A stretch of 64,000 bases of DNA from Nocardioides terrigena (GTDB lineage: Bacteria; Actinomycetota; Actinomycetes; Propionibacteriales; Nocardioidaceae): NCBI RefSeq assembly GCF_003047265.1, contig NZ_PZYY01000014.1, positions 1 to 64,000 on the forward strand. The letters run 5' to 3'. Below the pieces are notes generated by a model, which had not been told where the DNA came from, did not search any database, and saw only the letters and a program-made list of their open reading frames with translations. The translations under genes and the position numbers were made by a program. Positions 43,115-51,069 of the stretch are shown in pieces. Numbering within the stretch: the stretch's first letter is position 1; each line of letters starts with the position of its first letter.

Positions 43115-44001
43115 CCGCCGGGCTCGTCGTCCGGCCGGCGCGCGAGGCCGACCTCCCCGCGATGGCCGCGCTGACCGGCCTCGCCTACACCGAGGTCGAC
43201 CGGCGCACGTCCCAGCGCGACTGGCCGGACCCGCAGCCGCGTACGCCGGAGCGCAACGCGGCGTGGGAGCAACGGACCGCCCACGCCCTGCGCACCGACC
43301 CGGAGGGCTGCTGGGTGGCCGAGGTCGACGGGCGCGTCATCGGGTGTGCCGTCTCCCGGGTCCGCGAGCTGATGTGGATCCTGTCGTCCTTCGCCGTCGC
43401 GCCGGACGTCCAGGGGCGTGGCGTGGGCACCCAGCTGCTGGCGGCCGCCCTGCACCACGGCCGCGGCTGCCTGCGCGGGATGTTCGCCGCGAGCGCCGAC
43501 CCGGCCGCCGTCCGCCGCTACCGGCTGGCGGGCTTCACGCTGCACCCGCAGATGTTCGTCACCGGCACCGTCGACCGCGACGCCCTGCCGGTCGTCGAGC
43601 GGGTGCGGGAGGGCAGCGCCGGCGACATCGACCTGATGAACTCCGTCGACCGGCAGACCCGCGGAGCGGCGCACCTCTCCGACCACGAGGTCCTGCTCGC
43701 GCAGTTTCGCCTGCTCGTCTGCGAGACCTCGTCGAGCCAGGGCTACGCGTACGTCGGCGCCGGCGGCTCGCCGGTCCTGGTCGCGGCAACCGCGCGGCGT
43801 ACGGCCTCGGACCTGGTGTGGGAGGCCTTCGCGTCGTCGTCACCCGGGTCGACGGTCTCGCTGCACCACGTCACGTCCGCCAACCAGTGGGCGATCGACG
43901 TCGGTCTCGCGGCCCGCCTGTCGGTGCACACCAGCGGCTACCTGTGCCTGCGCGGGATGAAGCCGCCGGCGCCGTACGTGCACCACGGCTCGCTGCTCTA
44001 G
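43111..44001 (+). CDS. GNAT acetyltransferase with C-terminal extension
   Basis: A 296-residue protein. The N-terminal GNAT domain has VRPAREADLPAMAAL and the acetyl-CoA loop VAPDVQGRGVGTQLLAAALHHG; a second, less clear half (about 160-296) may be a degenerate GNAT copy. Substrate is unknown. GTG start overlaps the SRPBCC gene; its end overlaps the convergent GlgC-like gene by four bases. Confidence 0.85.
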   Translation: MTAGLVVRPAREADLPAMAALTGLAYTEVDRRTSQRDWPDPQPRTPERNAAWEQRTAHALRTDPEGCWVAEVDGRVIGCAVSRVRELMWILSSFAVAPDVQGRGVGTQLLAAALHHGRGCLRGMFAASADPAAVRRYRLAGFTLHPQMFVTGTVDRDALPVVERVREGSAGDIDLMNSVDRQTRGAAHLSDHEVLLAQFRLLVCETSSSQGYAYVGAGGSPVLVAATARRTASDLVWEAFASSSPGSTVSLHHVTSANQWAIDVGLAARLSVHTSGYLCLRGMKPPAPYVHHGSLL

Positions 44002-45227
44002 CGCGTGTCGGTGCCCGGTTCGAGCCGGGCCCCGGCCGGGACCTCCCCGGCGACGCGGCAGTCGCGACCGGCGAGCACCAGGTGCTCGTCGCGGGCGAGC
44101 CGGGCCGTGGTGTCGGCACCGACCCGCGCACCGCGGAGGACCTCGCAGCGCTCGTCCAGGATCGCGGTGCGGACCTCGGCGCCGGCGCGCACCACGCAGT
44201 CCTCCATGAGGACGCTGTCGCGCACGACGGCCCCCTTCTCGACGACCACACCGGGGCCGAGCACGCTGCCGACGACCTCGCCGGACACGTCGCAGCCGGG
44301 CGAGAGCAGCGAGTCGGTGACCACGCCGGTGCCGCGCACCCGGGCGGCGGGACGGTCCGGCCAGTGCGAGATGACCGGCCGGCCGGGGTGCTCGAAGACG
44401 TCGACCTTGCCGGCGAGCAGGTCGCGGTGCGACTGCAGGTAGAGCCCGGGCTGGCCCACGTCGCGCCAGTAGCCGGTCATCGGCACGGCGACCGCCTTGC
44501 CGGTCTCGACGAGGCGCGGCAGCACGTGCTCGCCGAAGTCGCCGAGGCCGCTGTCGTCGCCCTCCTGGTCACCCGACAGCTCGGCCCGCAGCTCGCGCAG
44601 GGTGCGGATCAGGACCTCGGTGTCGTAGATGAAGACCTCGGTCGCCACGGTGCCGGTCGACGGGCGGGACGGCTTGTGCTCGATGGCGGTGATGGTGCCG
44701 TCCACCTTCGCCACGACCACGACGTTGTCGGAGGCGTCCTTCTTGGTCACCTCGGTGGTCAGCACGGTTGCCACCCGACCGGCGGCGACGTGCTCGTCGA
44801 TGACCGGCCCGAGGTCCATGTTGAAGACGTGGTCCGCGCTGCAGACCACCAGGGTCGAGGCACCGAAGGCCTCGAGGTCGGCGGACATCCGCAACAACAG
44901 GTCGCCGTTGCCGTGCGCGAAGCCGCTCTCGGTCGCCGGGCCGGTGCCGGTCTGCGGGACCATCCGGCGGAACCCGCCCCGGTTGCGGTCCAGGCTCCAC
45001 GGGCGGCCCCCGGAGAGGTAGTCGTCGATGGAGGTCACCTGGTACTCCAGGGAGACCCACACGTCCACCAGGTCGGCGTGCACGAGTGCCGAGAGGGCGA
45101 AGTCGACCAGCCGGTGCACCCCGCCGTACGGCAGCGCGGGCTTGGCGCGCTCGCGGGTGAGGACGTCCATGCGCCCGCCCTGTCCCCCGGCCTGCACCAG
45201 GGCCAGGACCTCGCCTCGTCGCGCCAT
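43998..45227 (-). CDS. GlgC-like nucleotidyltransferase
   Basis: A 409-residue protein of the glucose-1-phosphate adenylyltransferase family. Nucleotide loop LVQAGGQGGRMDVLTRERAKPALPYGG, later CSADHVFNMDLGPVIDEH and GYWRDVGQPGLYLQSHRDLL, then a left-handed beta-helix C-terminus (GVVTDSLLSPGCDVSG onward). It differs from canonical GlgC (usual LAGGxGxRLxPLT), and GLG partners are absent, so the exact sugar nucleotide is uncertain. ATG start with GAGGAG upstream. Confidence 0.85.
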   Translation of the reverse strand: MARRGEVLALVQAGGQGGRMDVLTRERAKPALPYGGVHRLVDFALSALVHADLVDVWVSLEYQVTSIDDYLSGGRPWSLDRNRGGFRRMVPQTGTGPATESGFAHGNGDLLLRMSADLEAFGASTLVVCSADHVFNMDLGPVIDEHVAAGRVATVLTTEVTKKDASDNVVVVAKVDGTITAIEHKPSRPSTGTVATEVFIYDTEVLIRTLRELRAELSGDQEGDDSGLGDFGEHVLPRLVETGKAVAVPMTGYWRDVGQPGLYLQSHRDLLAGKVDVFEHPGRPVISHWPDRPAARVRGTGVVTDSLLSPGCDVSGEVVGSVLGPGVVVEKGAVVRDSVLMEDCVVRAGAEVRTAILDERCEVLRGARVGADTTARLARDEHLVLAGRDCRVAGEVPAGARLEPGTDTR

Positions 45228-45321
45228 CGTGCTCTCCTCGTGCCCCGGGCCGCGGGCGGTCGCCGCGGGTGTCGTCGAGCACACCTTCGCACGCACGTCG
45301 AGACGGCGGTCACAGCGGACC

Positions 45322-45327
45322 TAGGAT
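45322..45327 (+). promoter_or_regulatory. -10 box of nadA
   Basis: TAGGAT lies six bases before the ATG at 45334; leaderless start predicted. Confidence 0.45.
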
Positions 45328-45333
45328 GGGGAC

Positions 45334-46518
45334 ATGAGCCTCGTCGACCTCCCGCTCCTCCCCCTCGGCAAGGGCCGCGACCTCGGCGCCGAGCGGGGCG
45401 TGGAGTGTCCGGGTGACCTGCCCGCCGCGTCCGACCCCGACCTGGTCGAGCGGGCGCGAGCGGCGAAGGCCGCGCTCGGCGAGCGGGTCTTCGTGCTGGG
45501 CCACCACTACCAGCGCGACGAGGTCATCGAGTTCGCCGACGTCACCGGCGACTCCTTCAAGCTCGCCCGCGACGCCGCCGCGCGCCCCGACGCCGAGTTC
45601 ATCGTCTTCTGCGGCGTGCACTTCATGGCCGAGTCGGCCGACATCCTCACCGGCCCGGACCAGAAGGTCGTGCTGCCGGACCTCGCGGCGGGCTGCTCGA
45701 TGGCCGACATGGCCCGGCTCGCCCAGGTCGAGGACGCCTGGGACGCGATGGCCGACGCCGGTATCCAGGACCAGGTCGTCCCGGTGACGTACATGAACTC
45801 CAGCGCCGACATCAAGGCCTTCTGCGGCCGCAACGGCGGCGTGGTCTGCACGTCGTCGAACGCCGACGTGGCGCTCGAGTGGGCGCTCGCGCAGAAGGCG
45901 CACCTCGATGCCGGCGCCAAGATCCTCTTCCTCCCCGACCAGCACCTCGGACGCAACACCGCCGTGCTGCAGATGGGCATGTCCCTCGAGGACTGCGTCG
46001 TGTGGGACCCGCTGCAGCCGGGAGGCGGCCTCACCGCCCAGGAGCTGCAGAACGCGCGGATGATCCTGTGGAAGGGCCACTGCTCGGTGCACGGCCGCTT
46101 CAGCGAGGACGTCGTCGACGAGCTGCGGGCCAAGCACCCGGGGATCAACATCCTGGTCCACCCGGAGTGCAAGCACGAGGTGGTCCTCAAGGCCGACCTG
46201 GTGGGCTCGACCGAGTTCATCATCAAGACGATCGAGGCCGCGGAGCCCGGCACCACGTGGGCCATCGGCACCGAGCTCAACCTGGTCAAGCGGCTGGCGG
46301 ACGCCCACCCCGACAAGACGATCGTCTTCCTGGACCGCAACGTCTGCTACTGCTCGACGATGAACCGCATCGACCTGCCGCACCTCGTGTGGGCGATGGA
46401 GTCCCTCGTGGCCGGCCAGCTGGTCAACCAGATCACCGTCGACCCCGACACCGAGCGCGACGCCCTCGTGGCGCTCCAGCGGATGCTCGACCTGCCGGGC
46501 AAGTCGCACCGCGACTGA
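45334..46518 (+). CDS. nadA: quinolinate synthase
   Basis: A 394-residue NadA that condenses iminoaspartate with dihydroxyacetone phosphate to quinolinate in NAD synthesis. The three cluster cysteines are in the contexts CGVHFMAESA/AAGCSMADMA, VHPECKHEVV and NVCYCSTMN. GHHYQRDEVIEFAD is the substrate loop. L-aspartate oxidase (nadB) and nadC do not follow as they often do in actinobacteria, so the gene is solitary here. Two copies of a palindromic repeat lie just after it. Confidence 0.95.
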   Translation: MSLVDLPLLPLGKGRDLGAERGVECPGDLPAASDPDLVERARAAKAALGERVFVLGHHYQRDEVIEFADVTGDSFKLARDAAARPDAEFIVFCGVHFMAESADILTGPDQKVVLPDLAAGCSMADMARLAQVEDAWDAMADAGIQDQVVPVTYMNSSADIKAFCGRNGGVVCTSSNADVALEWALAQKAHLDAGAKILFLPDQHLGRNTAVLQMGMSLEDCVVWDPLQPGGGLTAQELQNARMILWKGHCSVHGRFSEDVVDELRAKHPGINILVHPECKHEVVLKADLVGSTEFIIKTIEAAEPGTTWAIGTELNLVKRLADAHPDKTIVFLDRNVCYCSTMNRIDLPHLVWAMESLVAGQLVNQITVDPDTERDALVALQRMLDLPGKSHRD

Positions 46519-46536
46519 CCCGACGCTCCCGCGGAG

Positions 46537-46640
46537 GTCATGGAGAGTGGTCGCCCCGGCGACCGGTCCTCATGACGTCCCGGATGAGCACCTGCGGGAG
46601 GTCATGGAAGGTGGTCGCCCGCGCGACCGGTCCTCATGAC
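46537..46640. repeat. two tandem nested-palindrome elements (REP-like)
   Basis: Copy 1 (46537-46576) is GTCATG ... GGTCGCC-CC-GGCGACC ... CATGAC; copy 2 (46601-46640) is GTCATG ... GGTCGC-CCGC-GCGACC ... CATGAC. Outer and inner arms are perfect, the period is 64 bp, and the changes between copies keep base pairing. They fill the gap between convergent nadA and the small kinase-like gene and may terminate both. Confidence 0.65.
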
Positions 46641-46662
46641 GTCCCGGGTCAGGACCGGCGGC

Positions 46663-46890
46663 TCAGTCGGCGGGCGGCCAGTCCGCCGCCCGGGCGGGCA
46701 GCGCGTCGAGCGCCTCGCTGAGCCGCTCGGCGCTGCGCAGCGCCCGGCTGACCAGGTCCTCGACCTCGTCGCCCCCGCTCGCGATCTCGTCCTGTGCCAG
46801 CTCGAGCGCGAGGGTCACCGCCGCCACGGGGTTCTGCAGGTCGTGGCGGGCCTTCCGGGCGAAGGCGACCAGCTCGTCGTGGGGGGTCAC
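46663..46890 (-). CDS. orphan HisKA-type dimerisation/phospho-acceptor domain
   Basis: A 75-residue protein that is only the dimerisation helix pair of a histidine kinase: the H-box reads ARKARHDLQNPVAAVTLALELA, followed by a second helix (EDLVSRALRSAERLSEALDAL). No ATPase domain follows. GTG start overlaps the pspAB stop by four bases, so it is coupled to the Psp module. It may be a phosphotransfer or docking partner, or a remnant of a sensor kinase. Confidence 0.65.
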   Translation of the reverse strand: MTPHDELVAFARKARHDLQNPVAAVTLALELAQDEIASGGDEVEDLVSRALRSAERLSEALDALPARAADWPPAD

Positions 46891-47456
46891 AGTCCGGGAG
46901 CATTCCACAGTGCGAGCCAGCGCTGCATGTCCCGCTCCATCGGGAGCTCGGCCGCGAGATGGTCGCGTACGGCGATCTCCGTCAGGTTGTCGCGCTGGTG
47001 CGGGCCGGTGGGGGCGAAGGCGTAGAAGGTGCCCTGCTTGTAGAGGTAGACGAGGCCGAACGTGCGGTCGTGTCCGGCGAAGGTCACCATCGAGCACAGC
47101 AGGCCGGACGCGAAGCCCTGCTCCTCGAGCAGGGTGTTGACGGTGTGCAGGTCGGTGCAGAGACCGGCCGTGTCGGTCGCGTCGCCTCGTACGACGAGCC
47201 AGGTGAAGCCGTACTCGTCCGCGGTGATGGTGGCGTCGGGGGCCTCGGGGTCGTCGTCGAGGAGGCGGGTGATCTCCTCCTGCGTCCGGTCGAAGGCCGC
47301 ACCCGGTGCGGACCGGTAGCAGACCGACCCGACGCCGGTGGGCGCGTAGCCGGCGGCCGTCTCCAGGGTGATCGCGGCGCTGGGGACGAGGAACAGCGCG
47401 TCGAGGTTGTTGGCCGCCTGGCGGCGGCGGCCGGTGACGGCGTCGAGCCAGCGCAT
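46887..47456 (-). CDS. pspAB: PspA-associated protein PspAB
   Basis: A 189-residue soluble protein with the pattern of actinobacterial PspAB: MRWLDAVTGRRRQAANNLDALFLV, then CYRSAPGAAFDRTQEEI and a C-terminal FYAFAPTGPHQRDNLTEIAVRDHLAAELPMERDMQRWLALWN. The biochemical role is unknown; the family occurs with PspA, PspAA and HtpX. It overlaps htpX by one base (TGATG). Confidence 0.82.
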   Translation of the reverse strand: MRWLDAVTGRRRQAANNLDALFLVPSAAITLETAAGYAPTGVGSVCYRSAPGAAFDRTQEEITRLLDDDPEAPDATITADEYGFTWLVVRGDATDTAGLCTDLHTVNTLLEEQGFASGLLCSMVTFAGHDRTFGLVYLYKQGTFYAFAPTGPHQRDNLTEIAVRDHLAAELPMERDMQRWLALWNAPGL

Positions 47457-48367
47457 CAGGCGGTGGGGCGGCCGAGCTCGGCCTGGATGCGGGCGAGCTG
47501 CTCGAGGCGCTGCTCGAGCGAGGGGTGGGTGGCCGTGAGGGTCTGCATCGTCATGCCGCGCACTGCCGGGACGATGAAGAGCGAGTTGACCGCGCTCCCC
47601 GACCGCAGGTCCTTCTGCGGGATGGCGTTGACGCCGCCGGAGATCTTGGTCAGCGCCGAGGCGAGCGCCTGCGGCTTCATGGTGAGGTAGGCGCCCGACC
47701 GGTCGGCGCACAGCTCGCGGTAGCGCGAGAGCAGGCGCAGCAGGACGAAGCTGACGGCGTAGACGGCGATGCTGATGGCGATCGCGATGAGGACCCCGGC
47801 ACCCCCGCCGTTGTTGCTGCGCCCGCGGCTGAGGCCGCCGAACTGGGCGCCGCGCGTGAGCATGCCGGCGGCGATGCCGGCGGACGAGGCGATCGTCATG
47901 ACGAGGACGTCGCGGTGCGCGACGTGGCTGAGCTCGTGGGCCAGCACGGCCTCGAGCTCCTCGGCGGTCAGGAGGCCGAGGATGCCGGTCGTCACGCACA
48001 CCACCGCGCGGTCGGGCGAGCGACCGGTCGCGAACGCGTTGGGCAGGTCCATGTCGGAGATGCCGACCCTCGGCTTGGGCATGTCGGCCAGGGCGCAGAG
48101 GCGGTCGATCATGCCGTGCAGCTCCGGTGCCTCCTCCGGGGTCACCTCGCGGGCCCGCATCGCCCGCATGGCCGTCTTGTCGGAGGACCACCACTGGTAG
48201 AACGCCACCCCGATGCCGCCCACCCCGATGAGGAGGGCGAGACCGGGACTGTTGACGGCGTACATCATGCCGACGACGAGGCCCACGAAGAGGGCGCCGA
48301 GGAGGAACATGACCAAGGTCATCCGCGCGGTGAGGCCGGAGTCCTTGATGAAGCGGTTGGTCGCCAT
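47456..48367 (-). CDS. htpX: HtpX-type membrane zinc protease
   Basis: A 303-residue M48 protease with N-terminal membrane helices (TLVMFLLGALFVGLVVGMMY, LALLIGVGGIGVAFYQW), zinc motif VLAHELSHVAHRD, further helices, and the third ligand region YRELCADRSGAYLT. It degrades damaged membrane proteins. Its placement inside the psp genes links membrane-protein quality control to PspA-based envelope repair. Confidence 0.93.
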   Translation of the reverse strand: MATNRFIKDSGLTARMTLVMFLLGALFVGLVVGMMYAVNSPGLALLIGVGGIGVAFYQWWSSDKTAMRAMRAREVTPEEAPELHGMIDRLCALADMPKPRVGISDMDLPNAFATGRSPDRAVVCVTTGILGLLTAEELEAVLAHELSHVAHRDVLVMTIASSAGIAAGMLTRGAQFGGLSRGRSNNGGGAGVLIAIAISIAVYAVSFVLLRLLSRYRELCADRSGAYLTMKPQALASALTKISGGVNAIPQKDLRSGSAVNSLFIVPAVRGMTMQTLTATHPSLEQRLEQLARIQAELGRPTA

Positions 48368-48387
48368 GAGGGGTCGGTGGACGCCCG

Positions 48388-48666
48388 TCAGCCGGGGATG
48401 AGGCCGTCGTCGGCGAGGAGCTCACGCACCTCGTCGATGGTGGCGTCGCCGGGCGGCAGGATCAGGTCGGACTCGTCGAGCGAGTCGTCCGGGTGGTGCG
48501 TGCCGTGGTCGCGCACGCCGCCGAGCAGGGCCTCGAGGGCGCTGCGGAACGTCGCCTCGTCACCGGACTCGACGGCCGCCTCGACCGACTCGTCCAGCGC
48601 GTTGAGTGCCGCCACCGAGTCGTCGGAGACGTCGTACTGGCCCTCACCGAGGATCCGGACGATCAC
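48388..48666 (-). CDS. pspAA: PspA-associated protein PspAA
   Basis: A 92-residue acidic protein beginning MIVRILGEGQYDV and ending DATIDEVRELLADDGLIPG, matching the actinobacterial PspAA family. It overlaps pspA by four bases and precedes htpX by 20 bp. In this module it is thought to regulate or interact with PspA; mechanism not known to me. Confidence 0.85.
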   Translation of the reverse strand: MIVRILGEGQYDVSDDSVAALNALDESVEAAVESGDEATFRSALEALLGGVRDHGTHHPDDSLDESDLILPPGDATIDEVRELLADDGLIPG

Positions 48667-49454
48667 GTCGTGCCGCCCTCGTTGACGGGGCGCTGCACGG
48701 GCTGCTCGTCGGCGGGCTCAAGGATGTCCCCGTCGCCGGACTCGATGGCCTGGGGCTGCGAGGAGCCCTTGAGGCGGGCCAGCTCAGCCTCGACGTCGGA
48801 CTGGCTGCTCAGCGCGTCGAGCTCGCGGGCGATGTCGTCACCGGAGTTGGTCGCGGTGACGTCGTCGAGGGCGCCGGAGGCGATCAGCTCGTCGATGGCC
48901 CCGGCCCGGGCCTGCATCGAGGCGGTCTTGTCCTCGGCCCGCTGGATGGCCATGCCGACGTCGCCCATCTCCTCGCCGATGCCGGAGACGGCCTCGCCGA
49001 TGCGGGTCTGGGCCTCGGCGGCGGTGTAGTTGGCCTTGATCGTCTCCTTGCGGGTGCGGAAGGCCTCGACCTTGGCCTGCAGCCGCTGCTGGGCCAGGAC
49101 GAGCTTCTCCTCCTCGCCCTGGAGGTTGGCGTGCTGGGTCCGGAGGTCGGTGATCTGCGAGGTCAGGCCCGACTTGCGGGTGAGTGCCTCGCGGGCGAGG
49201 TCCTCACGGTCGGCAGCGATCGCCTTCTCGGCCTGGCCCTGGAGCTTGGCCGCCTGCTGCTCGAGCTGGTTGATCTGGAGCTCGACGCGCTTGCGGCTGG
49301 TCGCGACGTCCGCGACGCCGCGGCGTACCTTGCTCAGCAGCTCGAGCTGGCGCTGGTAGCTGTAGTCCAGCGTCTGGCGCGGGTCCTCGGCCTTGTCGAG
49401 CGCCTGGTTGGCCTTGGACCTGAAGATCAGGCTCATCCGCTTCATGAGACTCAT
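48663..49454 (-). CDS. pspA: phage shock protein A (PspA/IM30/Vipp1)
   Basis: A 263-residue coiled-coil ESCRT-III-like protein. The N-terminal amphipathic helix (MSLMKRMSLIFRSKANQALD) is followed by the conserved AEDPRQTLDYSYQRQLELLSKVRRG, a long coiled coil, and a Pro/Asp/Glu-rich C-terminal tail. It binds stressed inner membrane. It is the first gene of pspA-pspAA-htpX-pspAB-HisKA, divergent from DUF3043. Confidence 0.94.
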   Translation of the reverse strand: MSLMKRMSLIFRSKANQALDKAEDPRQTLDYSYQRQLELLSKVRRGVADVATSRKRVELQINQLEQQAAKLQGQAEKAIAADREDLAREALTRKSGLTSQITDLRTQHANLQGEEEKLVLAQQRLQAKVEAFRTRKETIKANYTAAEAQTRIGEAVSGIGEEMGDVGMAIQRAEDKTASMQARAGAIDELIASGALDDVTATNSGDDIARELDALSSQSDVEAELARLKGSSQPQAIESGDGDILEPADEQPVQRPVNEGGTT

Positions 49455-49516
49455 GGGGGTGGGGCCCCTCTCGTGTGTTGACACCCTCGTGTGTGATGTC
49501 TTCACCCTAGGACCAA

Positions 49517-49542
49517 ACCCAAGTCGCAGGTAGCAGTTGGGT
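49517..49542. promoter_or_regulatory. inverted repeat in the pspA upstream region
   Basis: ACCCAA (49517-49522) and TTGGGT (49537-49542) are inverted repeats with a 14-bp spacer between the divergent pspA and DUF3043 genes. A nearby direct repeat of CTCGTGTGT (about 49470-49500) adds to the picture of a regulated promoter region. Which factor binds is unknown. Confidence 0.3.
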
Positions 49543-49597
49543 GGGCCGGACGCCGGTAGGCTGGTCCCACCAGCACACACACTCCAAAGGGCCCCCG

Positions 49598-50191
49598 TTG
49601 TTCCGTCGCAGCAAGTCAGAGACCACCACCCCCGTCGAGACCGACGCCACCGACGCCCGGGCGGGCGGCAAGGGACGGCCGACGCCGTCGCGCAAGGAGG
49701 CCGAGGCCGCGGCCAAGGCCCGCGCGAAGACCCCGCGCACCCGCAAGGAGCAGATGGCCGCCCAGCGCGCCGCGCGCGGCGACTCGAGCTCCAAGGTCCG
49801 CCAGGCCATGAAGACCGGCGACGAGCGCTACCTGCCGCCGCGCGACAAGGGCCCCGTGCGCCGCTTCATCCGCGACTTCGTGGACTCCCGCTTCTCGTTC
49901 ATCGAGCTGATGGTGCCGCTCCTCATCGTGACGATGGTCCTCGGCTACTCCGGCAACTCCTACCTCGCCGGCGTCGGCAACACGGTCCTGCTCGGCACCT
50001 TGCTGCTCGTGCTCGTCGACATGACGATGCTCCGCTTCCGCCTGCGCCGCGAGCTGACCCGCCGCTTCCCGGACGAGCCCGTCAAGGGCACGACCTACTA
50101 CGCCGTCATGCGGGCCCTGCAGATGAAGTTCATGCGGCTGCCCAAGGCGCAGGTCAAGATCGGCCAGCAGCTCCCTGACCACTATCGCTGA
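49598..50191 (+). CDS. DUF3043 membrane protein
   Basis: A 197-residue actinobacterial protein: a highly charged N-terminus (Lys/Arg/Ala-rich, about residues 1-85), then RRFIRDFVDSRFSFIELMVPLLIVTMVLGY and a second helix (TVLLGTLLLVLVDMTMLRF). The end GTTYYAVMRALQMKFMRLPKAQVKIGQ is typical. Function unknown. I take TTG 49598 as start because AAAGGG is seven bases upstream and no ATG or GTG fits. Confidence 0.82.
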   Translation: MFRRSKSETTTPVETDATDARAGGKGRPTPSRKEAEAAAKARAKTPRTRKEQMAAQRAARGDSSSKVRQAMKTGDERYLPPRDKGPVRRFIRDFVDSRFSFIELMVPLLIVTMVLGYSGNSYLAGVGNTVLLGTLLLVLVDMTMLRFRLRRELTRRFPDEPVKGTTYYAVMRALQMKFMRLPKAQVKIGQQLPDHYR

Positions 50192-50255
50192 CGCGACGCC
50201 GCTGCTCGGGCTGGCCGCCGGCGTCGCCTCGGCCGTCCTCTTCGGCGTCGCGGCC

Positions 50256-51023
50256 GTGGTGCAGGCCAGCGCCGTCCGTGGCCTGGCGGCACCCACCGGC
50301 ACCCTGGGCGGGTTCGTCGCGGCCGGGGTGCGCAGCCCGCTGCTGATGCTCGTGGTGGCGATGTACCTCGGCGGCTTCGTCCTGCACGCCGTCGCGATCT
50401 GGTTCCTCCCGCTCTACCTCGCGCAGGCGACCATCTCGCTGTCCCTGCCGGTGACGGTGCTGGTGTCGCGCCGCCTCTCCGAGTGGCTCACCCCCGCGCA
50501 CTGGCTCGGTGTCGGTGCCATCGTCGTCGGGCTCGCCCTCGTCGCCGCGGGAGCGGGCGCGGCCGGAGCCGCGAGGTCCGACGCCGCCTTCGCCGCCACG
50601 GCGGTCGGCGGCGTGGTGATGCTGGTCGGCCTGGCCCGGTCCGGCCTGGTGTCGCGCGCGGCCACCCTGGGCCTGCTGTCGGGACTGGGTTACGCCGGCT
50701 CCGCCCTGGCGGTCCGGGGCGTCGTGCTCCCCCTCGATCCGGCGGTGGTGGTCACGGCCCTCACCGTCCCGGCCTTCGGGCTCGTCGCCTTCTGGCTCTA
50801 CTCGCTGGGCCTGGAGCGGGGGCACGTCCGGGTCTCGACCGCTCCACTGGTGACGGCACAGACCGGCGTCCCCGCCCTGGTCGGGGTCGTCCTGCTGGGC
50901 GACCAGGTGCGTCCAGGCTGGGGTACCGCGGTCGTGGTGGGCCTCGTGCTGGCAGTCGCCGGCACGATCCTCCTCTCCGGCGAGCAGCAGACGGCCGGGG
51001 AGCGGCCGGTCCCGAGCACGTGA
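50256..51023 (+). CDS. DMT/EamA-type transporter
   Basis: At least 255 residues with nine or ten hydrophobic helices and the internal duplication of the drug/metabolite transporter superfamily (ISLSLPVTVLVSRRLSEWLTPAHWLGVGAIVVGLALV and the C-terminal TAQTGVPALVGVVLLGDQVRPGWGTAVVVGLVLAVAGTIL). Substrate unknown. Hydrophobic coding continues about 60 bases upstream of GTG 50256 (LLGLAAGVASAVLFGVAAV), so the true start is probably earlier, perhaps a CTG at 50175 overlapping DUF3043; no ATG, GTG or TTG is available there. Confidence 0.75.
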   Translation: MVQASAVRGLAAPTGTLGGFVAAGVRSPLLMLVVAMYLGGFVLHAVAIWFLPLYLAQATISLSLPVTVLVSRRLSEWLTPAHWLGVGAIVVGLALVAAGAGAAGAARSDAAFAATAVGGVVMLVGLARSGLVSRAATLGLLSGLGYAGSALAVRGVVLPLDPAVVVTALTVPAFGLVAFWLYSLGLERGHVRVSTAPLVTAQTGVPALVGVVLLGDQVRPGWGTAVVVGLVLAVAGTILLSGEQQTAGERPVPST

Positions 51024-51069
51024 CCCTCTGCGGACAGGACCTGTCCGCCAGTGGCGACAGGCTGGGCGC

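Noticed and set aside
43998..45227. Canonical glycogen GlgC
   Set aside because: The nucleotide loop differs from the usual form and no other glg gene is adjacent, so I call it GlgC-like only.
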